Source of the DNA: Levilactobacillus mulengensis
GTDB lineage: Bacteria > Bacillota > Bacilli > Lactobacillales > Lactobacillaceae
Direction: 5' to 3'
DNA length: 64,000 nt
Assembly (NCBI RefSeq): GCF_003946045.1
Contig: NZ_RHNW01000004.1
Location: 124,001 to 188,000 of the forward strand
Shown here: piece after piece, positions 58,125 to 64,000 of the stretch
Numbering within the stretch: the first letter of the stretch is position 1
Layout of the letters: each line of letters begins with the position of its first letter
Notes under the pieces: model-generated
Told to the model about the DNA's origin: nothing
The model's input: only the letters and a program-made list of their open reading frames with translations
Databases searched by the model: none
Translations under genes and position numbers: made by a program

Positions 58125-59156
58125 CTAGAAGAACAACTTGCTGGCAATCGTCACACCGGTTAGGAGTACGACGGACGACAGTGTGGCTGCGAGGAAGGCA
58201 TTGCCCCCGCGCTGGAAAATGACGCGGAAGTTGACGCTCATGCCCAGGGCAGCCATGGCCATGCCCAAGAAGATGTAAGCCAATTTGACCAAGGCGGCTA
58301 ACGCAGCGGCGCCCAGCGGAATCCAGGTACCGATGACGCTGGTCAACAGAAAGCCGGCCATGAACCAAGGAATCGGCAGCTTGGTGGGGCCGTCGTTGGT
58401 CGTGGTGCCGGCCGTTTGCTTCTGGTACCACCAGCCAATGATGAGGGCGGCGGGGGCCAGCAACAGGACCCGGGATAACTTGGTGATGATGGCCGTGTCT
58501 AAACTGACCGGACCACCCGCACTCCCGGCCGCAACGGCGTGGGCGATTTCGTGCAGGGACCCACCCGTCATGACCCCGAATTGGACGGCGGTCAGGTGGA
58601 GGAGTGGTTTCAACCCAATTTCAATCAAGGTAAAGACCGTTCCTAAAATGGCGACGATGGCCACGGCCAGGACTTCGTTTTCGCGCTGACGTTCGGCCTT
58701 GTCCGGACTTACCTTGATCTGCGGCGACACGCCCATCACGGCAGCGGCCCCACAGATGCTGGTCCCGGTGGCGGTGAGAATGGCCAGCTCCCGGTCGACG
58801 CCGAGCTTGCGGCTGAGGTTGTAGGTCAGAAGCACCATCCCGGTGACCACGACGGCGGCCAAGGTAATCGTCTTGACACCAGCTTGAGCGAGTTGAATCA
58901 GGTTCAATTTGAACCCTAAAAGAATAATCCCTAAACGCAGAAATTTATTACTGATGAAACCGATCCCGGCGCGATTGGCGTTGACTGCCTGTGGTGCCAG
59001 TTGGAGCGCCATGCCCAGCAGGAGGGCGATGACCAGGGCACCGACTAAGTTCAGGTAAGGCAGTTGGGCCAGCTCGCTGCCGGCGACGGCGCAGATTAGG
59101 GTTAGACCGGCGGCACCCCAGAAGCTGCGTGTCGCCATAGTTGCTCGAATATTCAA
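58125..59156 (-). CDS. YeiH-family putative sulfate/sulfite exporter
   Basis: 343 residues, about ten membrane segments. The TTG start follows AGGAGGAG by eight bases. Family blocks LLLGMALQLAP, GIILLGFKLNL, GTSICGAAAVMGVSP, GGSLHEIAHAVAAG and LGMAMAALGMSVNF are intact. YeiH proteins are proposed anion channels or exporters, linked in enterobacteria with the LysR regulator YeiE and sulfite tolerance. Here the LysR gene is divergent with R1-6 between them. Confidence 0.9.
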   Translation of the reverse strand: MNIRATMATRSFWGAAGLTLICAVAGSELAQLPYLNLVGALVIALLLGMALQLAPQAVNANRAGIGFISNKFLRLGIILLGFKLNLIQLAQAGVKTITLAAVVVTGMVLLTYNLSRKLGVDRELAILTATGTSICGAAAVMGVSPQIKVSPDKAERQRENEVLAVAIVAILGTVFTLIEIGLKPLLHLTAVQFGVMTGGSLHEIAHAVAAGSAGGPVSLDTAIITKLSRVLLLAPAALIIGWWYQKQTAGTTTNDGPTKLPIPWFMAGFLLTSVIGTWIPLGAAALAALVKLAYIFLGMAMAALGMSVNFRVIFQRGGNAFLAATLSSVVLLTGVTIASKLFF

Positions 59157-59198
59157 ATGAAACTCCTCCTCAAATGGGTTAAACCGGTCGTTGCCAGT

Positions 59199-59380
59199 GC
59201 CTCCGGGATGGTGAAAATGAGACCGGTTCGCGGTGGGCGGGCGTCCAGAGCCAAAAGGCGGTCTCTGAACTTACTTTGAGCCGCTGGGAAACGCGTCTCA
59301 AAGATACCAAGTCCCTAAGCGGCCAGGCCCGCCACTAAGGGACTTCCCACGGCTGGGCTCATTTTCACCATCCCTGCGGC
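59199..59380 (+). repeat. R1 cloverleaf-like intergenic repeat, copy R1-6
   Basis: Outer arms GGGATGGTGAAAATGAG (59205-59221) and its perfect complement 59358-59374. Hairpins: CAGAG/CTCTG, CTTTGAG/CTCAAAG, AAGTCCCT/AGGGACTT. It lies in the divergent promoter region. Confidence 0.88.
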
Positions 59381-59410
59381 TAGCATGGGTTTAATCCATA
59401 GAAATGTTTG

Positions 59411-59423
59411 TTATTACTAATAA
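59411..59423. promoter_or_regulatory. LysR-type T-N11-A site
   Basis: TTATTACTAATAA is a near-palindrome of the T-N11-A type, between the divergent YeiH and LysR genes. A TATAAT for the LysR gene follows at 59509-59514. Confidence 0.5.
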
Positions 59424-59537
59424 TCCGTTCTTATTAAGCAAGTAATAGTTTACTGGAAATTTGTTATAAGATAAAATTGGGATATTTAATAACACTATAA
59501 ATTCAGCTTATAATGAAGCCAATTTGGAGGTGTTCGG

Positions 59538-60413
59538 ATGTTAGATAATCGTTATCAAACGTTATTAGTGCTGGTGCAGACCAAATCGTATACGCAAACG
59601 GCGCGGCAGTTATTTATTACGCAACCGGCCGTGTCGCAACAGATCAAGAGTTTGGAGACGGAATTAAATGTAGAGTTGGTGCACTACGAACGGCCGCATT
59701 TAACCATTACGCCGGCGGGGCAGGAGCTGGCCGCTTTTGTGCAGCGGGTGCAGGTGCAGGCGGGCAAGGTCGTTGCCAGTCTCCAGCATCCACAGGCCCA
59801 ACGGCAACTCACCTTTAGCACGACCCTTTCGCTGAGTGAATTTCTCGCGCCCCAATTGATTCGGCTGCTGCAAGGCCAGGCGGACTACCGGCAAGTGACC
59901 TGTCAGGTAACCAACACTCAGGCGGCGTTGACGGCCATCGATGAGGGGACCAGCGACTTTGCTTTAATTGAAGGGAATTTTGACAAGACCCGCTACGATT
60001 ACCAAATTGTTCGCGAGGAACCCTTCGTGGGCGTCATCGCCGCGGATCAATCGGTCGCCCAACAGGCAACGGTGAGCTGGCACGACCTCACGGCATATCC
60101 CTTGTTGGTCCGGGAAGAGGGATCCGGTAGCCGGGAAATCCTGGTCAGTCTGGCCCAGGCGGCCAATGTCACATTAGCTGAATTCAGCCAGTTGATCACC
60201 GTCAACAATCCAGCGGCCATTCGTCAACTGCTGCTACGAGGTGCGGGTATCAGTTTTGTTTACCGCTCGGTCGTGGCTGACGAGTTGGCCAGTGGTCAGC
60301 TGAAGGTCCTACCGTTACCGGCCGGCCACCTGTTACATGACCTAGATGTGGTCTACGCCCGCGACAGCGTCTTCGCGATGAACTACCGGCGTTGGGCTAA
60401 GGCACTGGGGTAA
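59538..60413 (+). CDS. LysR-family regulator (YeiE/CysL-like)
   Basis: 291 residues with TTGGAGG upstream. N-terminal winged helix: TLLVLVQTKSYTQTARQLFI then TQPAVSQQIKSLETELNVEL. The C-terminal co-inducer domain (about 90-291) is of the type-2 periplasmic-binding fold; LVREEGSGSREIL matches the pocket segment found in CysL/YeiE/CbbR-like members. Its place opposite a YeiH transporter gene predicts that it activates that gene in response to a sulfur anion. Confidence 0.93.
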   Translation: MLDNRYQTLLVLVQTKSYTQTARQLFITQPAVSQQIKSLETELNVELVHYERPHLTITPAGQELAAFVQRVQVQAGKVVASLQHPQAQRQLTFSTTLSLSEFLAPQLIRLLQGQADYRQVTCQVTNTQAALTAIDEGTSDFALIEGNFDKTRYDYQIVREEPFVGVIAADQSVAQQATVSWHDLTAYPLLVREEGSGSREILVSLAQAANVTLAEFSQLITVNNPAAIRQLLLRGAGISFVYRSVVADELASGQLKVLPLPAGHLLHDLDVVYARDSVFAMNYRRWAKALG

Positions 60414-60605
60414 TGGAGCGGCTAGTCAGGCTGGAAAATTGTTATCATATAAAATTCTCAGTGAATGGATACGTTTCAGTCCGGAATGTTGATAACCAGT
60501 GGTTATGGGGGAATAGCTGTATTTGGAACTAAGCCAGTCTTCTACCATAAAGATGGACACAAAATCGATGGTAACCCGCCGCTAATATGAGTTGAATCAA
60601 TATGA

Positions 60606-60775
60606 GCCGGGAGGGTGGTGAAAATGAGTTCAGCCGTGGGATTTGCTGGGCAGAGCCTAGCAAATGGCGACTTTGAGACTCGAATTTTGAGGCTCAAAGC
60701 GAGTTCAGAGACCGTACTTTGGCTCTGGACGTCCTGCCCACAGCGTTCCAATCTCATTTTCACCACCCGGTAGGC
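60606..60775 (-). repeat. R1 cloverleaf-like intergenic repeat, copy R1-7 (reverse)
   Basis: Outer arms GGGTGGTGAAAATGAG (60613-60628) and its perfect complement 60753-60768. Hairpins in reverse order: ATTTGCT/AGCAAAT with inner GGC/GCC, CTTTGAG/CTCAAAG, CAGAG/CTCTG. Confidence 0.88.
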
Positions 60776-60831
60776 GCTGCAAACATTAATAAAATAAAGG
60801 TTGCACCCGTTATTCTTTGAGCGTAAGATTA

Positions 60832-60874
60832 GACAACTGTCATTAAATATTGTTATTATTATAATATTGTTGTC
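60832..60874 (+). promoter_or_regulatory. Promoter of the Bmr-like MFS gene within an inverted repeat
   Basis: CTGTCA (60837-60842), 17 bp, TATAAT (60860-60865), inside GACAAC...GTTGTC (60832-60837 and 60869-60874), a possible operator. Confidence 0.6.
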
Positions 60875-60901
60875 AAAATCTCAGAGAAGGGGTGAGCCAC
60901 C

Positions 60902-62101
60902 GTGACGAAAAAAACGAAACGGGCCATTTTTATCTTAATCTTTAGTGAATTTTTAGTGTGTTTGGGAATCAGTTTGATCATTCCGGTCATGCCATTCTTG
61001 AAAACCGAGTTACATCTAACCGCAACCGACATGGGGATTATGAATGCCCTGTTTGCCTTCGCCCAGTTCGTGGCGTCACCCCTGATTGGGCGATTGTCCG
61101 ATCGGATTGGTCGGAAACCAGTCCTGACGGCGGGCCTGATTTTATTCATGGTCTCCGAAGTCCTGTTTGCCCTGACCAACTACCTGTGGGTCTTCGACAT
61201 CTCCCGGCTGATTGGGGGGCTGTCCGCCGCGATGGTTGTGCCAACCGCAATGGCGTTAGCGTCCGACATTACCACGAAACGGCAACGCGCCAAGGTTATC
61301 GGCTGGCTGTCGGCGGCCTTTAGTGGGGGCCTGATCTTAGGCCCTGGTATCGGGGGAATCCTAGCCGGTATCAGCTACAAGACGCCGTTTTGGGTCGCCG
61401 GTGGGTTAGGCTTGATCAGTGCCATTGTGCTGATCAGCCTCTTGCCAAATGACGTCGAAACCAACCGCGTCGTTGAGGAACCGGCGGCAGACGCCCAGCC
61501 TTCCGCGCACCCCATGACCCGAGCGTTTTGGACGGTGCCCATCATCATCTTATTTACGATGATTCTGGTTTCTTCCTTTGGGTTGCAAGGGTTTGAAAGC
61601 ATCTACAGTATCTACGTCAACGAAGTGTTTAACTTTAGTCTGAGCAACATTGCGTTGGTCCTGACGTTAAACGGACTGATTTCCCTGTTTCTGCAGGTGG
61701 CCATGTTTGACACGCTCGTTAGCAAATTTGGCGAGCGCCGGGTCATCCGGATGTGCTTCTTCTTGGCAGCCATCTGTACGATTTGGATTACGCAGGCGCA
61801 CACCAAGATTGAGGTCATGATTGCCACGCTGATTATTTTCTCAGCGTTCGACCTCTTACGGCCAGCCATCACCACGCTACTGACGAAGGCTAGTGAGTCT
61901 GACCAAGGCCTGATCAACGGGCTGAACATGTCCCTGACCAGTATCGGGAACATCGTTGGGCCAATCATGTCGGGGATGCTCCTCGACTGGAACACCCACG
62001 TGCCATACCTGGTCGTGTCTGGCTTCCTGATTGTGTCCTACTTGATGGCGTTCCTACTGAAACGGCCGGAGAGTTTGCGACCGAACCAATCAACAGAATA
62101 A
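60902..62101 (+). CDS. MFS multidrug efflux transporter (Bmr/NorA-like)
   Basis: 399 residues with 12 membrane segments; GTG start after GAAGGGG. Helix 1 FLVCLGISLIIPVMPFL and motif A in the loop after helix 2, LIGRLSDRIGRKPVL, are classical DHA1 drug:H+ antiporter motifs. Motif C is present as SGGLILGPGIGGILAG. Closest recognisable group: Bmr/Blt/NorA pumps that expel cationic dyes and fluoroquinolones. No dedicated regulator is adjacent, but the promoter lies within an inverted repeat. Confidence 0.9.
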   Translation: MTKKTKRAIFILIFSEFLVCLGISLIIPVMPFLKTELHLTATDMGIMNALFAFAQFVASPLIGRLSDRIGRKPVLTAGLILFMVSEVLFALTNYLWVFDISRLIGGLSAAMVVPTAMALASDITTKRQRAKVIGWLSAAFSGGLILGPGIGGILAGISYKTPFWVAGGLGLISAIVLISLLPNDVETNRVVEEPAADAQPSAHPMTRAFWTVPIIILFTMILVSSFGLQGFESIYSIYVNEVFNFSLSNIALVLTLNGLISLFLQVAMFDTLVSKFGERRVIRMCFFLAAICTIWITQAHTKIEVMIATLIIFSAFDLLRPAITTLLTKASESDQGLINGLNMSLTSIGNIVGPIMSGMLLDWNTHVPYLVVSGFLIVSYLMAFLLKRPESLRPNQSTE

Positions 62102-62108
62102 ATAAAGT

Positions 62109-62142
62109 AAAGGTCAATCCGATTGTGGATTGACCTTTTTGA
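62109..62142 (+). terminator. Intrinsic terminator of the Bmr-like gene
   Basis: AAAGGTCAATCC pairs with GGATTGACCTTT followed by TT. Confidence 0.9.
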
Positions 62143-62224
62143 ATGGCGCATTTAACGAATCTGTTTAGGACAGAAGGAGAACTATAGTTATAAGCCGTCA
62201 GAGCGTGTGCGGCTAGTGATAATA

Positions 62225-62336
62225 GTGATCAGAGGCGAATCAAAGTGGCCAGGCGAGGTGGAAGACCGTTTCTCAGGCTGGAACCGTTCCCCACAGCAGG
62301 GCAGGTTGAATTCGCTGCCGGGAACGGCAATACAAC
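62225..62336 (-). repeat. R2 repeat, shortened copy (reverse)
   Basis: GTGATCAGAGGCGAAT at one end and TTCGCTGCCGGGAACGG at the other; ATTCGC/GCGAAT close the outer stem. It keeps the GGCTGGAACCGTTCCCCACA portion but lacks the CTTTGAG and fourth hairpins. Confidence 0.65.
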
Positions 62337-62361
62337 ACCCATTTTCGCTAATCTGAAACGC

Positions 62362-62698
62362 AAAAAAGCCACGTCCCCAAGACGTGACTTTACTGTTTCC
62401 CCCAAAGACTCCGGTGGCCAATACCTATCCTACTGGTGATTTTCTCGGTCGTTTCCCCCCAGAAACGACTGGGAAAATCAGACGAACACGTTGGAAGTGT
62501 TGCCGGTTCGGCCGTTGCCCCCACAACGACGGAACTTTGCGGTCTGATTTTCTATAGGAGAATGATTTGGTTACGGCCCAAATCATTCCAGGTGGGTGGA
62601 CGGTCGGTTAGGTATTTCCCCTTAAATACTAAGCCGATAATCGTCGAATCCGGTCAATGGTCAGATACGAGACTTTTTAACGCCCATCCGGATGTTAC
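62362..62698 (-). ncRNA. Candidate structured RNA with G-run (plus-strand C-run) hairpin loops
   Basis: About 335 bp without a credible protein. On the minus strand TATAAT (62710-62705) precedes it and AAAGTCACGTC/GACGTGGCTTT with a T run ends it (about 62390-62362). Hairpins: GAATGATTTGG/CCAAATCATTC (62560-62588), GTATTT/AAATAC, GTTG/CAAC, TGATTTTC-N3-GTCGTTTC with GAAACGAC-N3-GAAAATCA. The loops are runs of four to six G on the minus strand (C on plus). GAAAATCAGAC also pairs with GTCTGATTTTC 60 bases away, giving a mutually exclusive alternative. Strand is not settled: the terminator wobble favours minus, two wobbles in the 19-bp stem favour plus. Confidence 0.5.
62366..62390 (-). terminator. 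Terminator of the candidate RNA
   Basis: On the minus strand, 11-bp stem with one G-U pair, loop TTGGG, followed by TTTTTT. Confidence 0.75.
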
Positions 62699-62844
62699 AA
62701 GTTCATTATATCGGGGGGAACGCAAATCTATAATCCCGTAATCTAATGATTGGATTACTAAATTTAACCTTATTTTCGTCGGACGTGGTATGCTTGTAGC
62801 TGAAGAGTACGTTAAATTGGTATATCTTAGCCGAAAGGACAGAA

Positions 62845-63720
62845 ATGGGGGTATCTGGAATGCCACGGCCGTATCATGAACGTTTAGATTTTACTACTGT
62901 ATTGCCACTGCGGGTGATTTCACACGGGACCGGTGGACCGAAGATGGTTTTGCCACATTGGCATCAAGCCGTTGAATTGGCCTATGCCTATCGGGGCCAC
63001 CCGGGCACCGTACATATCGGGAGCTCGTCGTATGAATTGACCGAGGAACACTTGTACGTGGTCAATTCTGAAGTTGTCCACAGTTATGAAACTTTCTTAG
63101 ACGAGGAGGATCAAATCATCACGCTGCTGTTACCACAGGCTTGGCTGCGGAACGTGGTGGCCAACGAGCAGCTGCCTATTTGGGGACCGTTGGAATTAGA
63201 CCTGCGCGCAGAGCCGTATCAGGAGCTGGCACGGTCGGTTCACACGCTGGCGACTAATGCTGTGATGGAGCCGGATGAGCGCGCAGATTATCTAGCCAGC
63301 TTAGGTGCGGAATATCAATTGGTGGGTCAGTTGTTAAAGCACTTGACGGTTAATGGGCAAGTCAATAGTGACCAGTTGCCGTTGCCAGACCCCTTGCGCC
63401 AAGCTGTTACCGAGATTCAAAACAACTACGGCGAGGCGGTTTCGATTGCCAAGATGGCCGAACAGCTGAACTATTCCAGCGTTTATTTTTCCCGATACTT
63501 CAAGGAATACATGGGGGTTTCACCCAAGGTCTACCTGGGGCAAATCCGTTTGGAACGCGCCACCCAGCTCCTAATGACCTCGCAGGAATCCATTCAGAGC
63601 ATTGCCATGAAGACCGGGTTCCGCACGGAGAAAAACTTCTTCGTCACCTTCAAGCAACGCTACCAAATGACGCCCAAGACCTACCGCGAAAAGTACGCGG
63701 CGGAACAGTCCTGGTCGTAG
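62845..63720 (+). CDS. AraC-family regulator with cupin-type sensor domain
   Basis: 291 residues; AAAGGA precedes the ATG at 62845, and a second ATG at 62860 is also possible. Residues about 35-110 form a cupin-like beta barrel with LPHWHQAVELAYAYRG, a sugar-sensing fold. The C-terminal ~100 residues carry two HTH motifs: VSIAKMAEQLNYSSVYFSRY and IQSIAMKTGFRTEKNFFVTF, ending in the AraC signature RYQMTPKTYREKY. Members control sugar-utilisation operons; no such operon is visible before the window ends. Confidence 0.92.
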   Translation: MGVSGMPRPYHERLDFTTVLPLRVISHGTGGPKMVLPHWHQAVELAYAYRGHPGTVHIGSSSYELTEEHLYVVNSEVVHSYETFLDEEDQIITLLLPQAWLRNVVANEQLPIWGPLELDLRAEPYQELARSVHTLATNAVMEPDERADYLASLGAEYQLVGQLLKHLTVNGQVNSDQLPLPDPLRQAVTEIQNNYGEAVSIAKMAEQLNYSSVYFSRYFKEYMGVSPKVYLGQIRLERATQLLMTSQESIQSIAMKTGFRTEKNFFVTFKQRYQMTPKTYREKYAAEQSWS

Positions 63721-63835
63721 GTGGAGACTAATAGGATTTTAGCGCACCCAGAATCAAAATGTGAGTGATGCGTAATCAATGTTCATTAGTGAAGAAAATG
63801 TAACAGACGCGGCGTGGTGAACTTGCGTGGACAAT

Positions 63836-64000
63836 GTGAGTGACCAGAGGCGGATCAAGATGACCAGCTGTGTCGGTGGTCTTAACTGAGGGGGCTTCAC
63901 AGTTTAGAGCACGGGACGGCCTTGGAAACTCGCGAACCTTAGCGAGGGTTCAAGCCAAGGTGGAAGCCCGCCCTTTAGGCTGGAACCGTTCCCCACAGCA
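63836..64000 (-). repeat. R2 structured repeat, copy truncated by window end (reverse)
   Basis: GTGAGTGACCAGAGGCGG end, ACCAGCTGTGTCGGTGG, then a hairpin built on CCTTGG/CCAAGG with GCGAG/CTCGC, replacing the CTTTGAG/CTCAAAG hairpin of other copies, then GCTGGAACCGTTCCCCACA. It runs off the window. Confidence 0.65.

Noticed and set aside
62362-62698. tmRNA, RNase P RNA or SRP RNA
   Set aside because: None of the conserved cores of those RNAs could be found on either strand.
62436-62741. 101-residue open frame at the candidate RNA
   Set aside because: No ribosome binding site, odd composition, and it runs through perfect hairpins; a structured RNA explains the region better.

Overview
The window looks like a chromosomal segment from a heterofermentative-type lactobacillus, most likely Levilactobacillus or a close relative. 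The grounds are about 50% GC, strong AGGAGG-type ribosome binding sites, surface proteins with KxYKxGKxW-type signal peptides, MucBP repeats and LPQTN-type sortase motifs, a WxL-domain protein, a NlpC/P60 hydrolase and compact terminator-separated operons. There is no rRNA, recognisable tRNA, CRISPR array, phage or transposase gene. The species call is inference; no marker gene is present.

Layout. 1-2.2 kb: end of an alpha/beta hydrolase, a HAD phosphatase, a MarR regulator. 2.4-10.6 kb: a secreted-protein block, with a beta-helix protein, six tandem small secreted proteins sharing a P-x2-[LIM]-R-[GN]-x-W-Y-like motif, a lipoprotein and a CAP-domain protein. 10.9-14.8 kb: an Spx-like regulator that has lost its CxxC and sits behind a CIRCE-like operator, an XRE regulator, a NlpC/P60 hydrolase, a glycerol facilitator and a TatD-like hydrolase. 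15.2-33.6 kb: an 18-kb surface-adhesin island. Six proteins are built on the same WMPN/D-capped leucine-rich head, five of them with MucBP stalks; a seventh has a choice-of-anchor-A-like domain. All seven end in a sorting signal. A MarR/membrane-protein divergon interrupts the island. 33.9-45.6 kb: TauE/SafE exporter, two oxidoreductases, Rrf2, HxlR, MFS, an L-type-lectin/WxL protein, TetR, a small membrane protein and an aldo/keto reductase. 46.7-50.3 kb: a BceAB-like ABC exporter operon ending in a GntR regulator, then a HesB-like protein. 50.4-58 kb: another sortase-anchored adhesin, then a metal-handling group (SPC-type P1B ATPase, multicopper oxidase, ArsR/CadD) with a seventh small secreted protein. 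58-64 kb: YeiH-type exporter with divergent LysR regulator, a Bmr-like MFS pump, a candidate structured RNA and an AraC regulator.

The most unusual content is between the genes. At least eight copies of a ~175-185 bp element (called R1 here) share a cloverleaf-like fold: a long outer stem and three internal hairpins whose sequences differ between copies but stay complementary. A related family (R2) has several full or truncated copies. A third family (R3, three copies) begins right after stop codons and shows the same compensatory behaviour. A fourth motif (R4) occurs twice in leaders of secreted-protein genes. A stretch at 62.36-62.70 kb folds into many hairpins with homopolymeric C/G loops and has a consensus -10 and a terminator on the minus strand. 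I know of no names for these elements, but could not search for them.

The genes suggest an organism that invests heavily in cell-surface adhesion and envelope or metal stress responses. Most regulators stand beside their likely targets: MarR with its membrane protein, HxlR with MFS, GntR with the ABC exporter, ArsR with CadD, LysR with YeiH.
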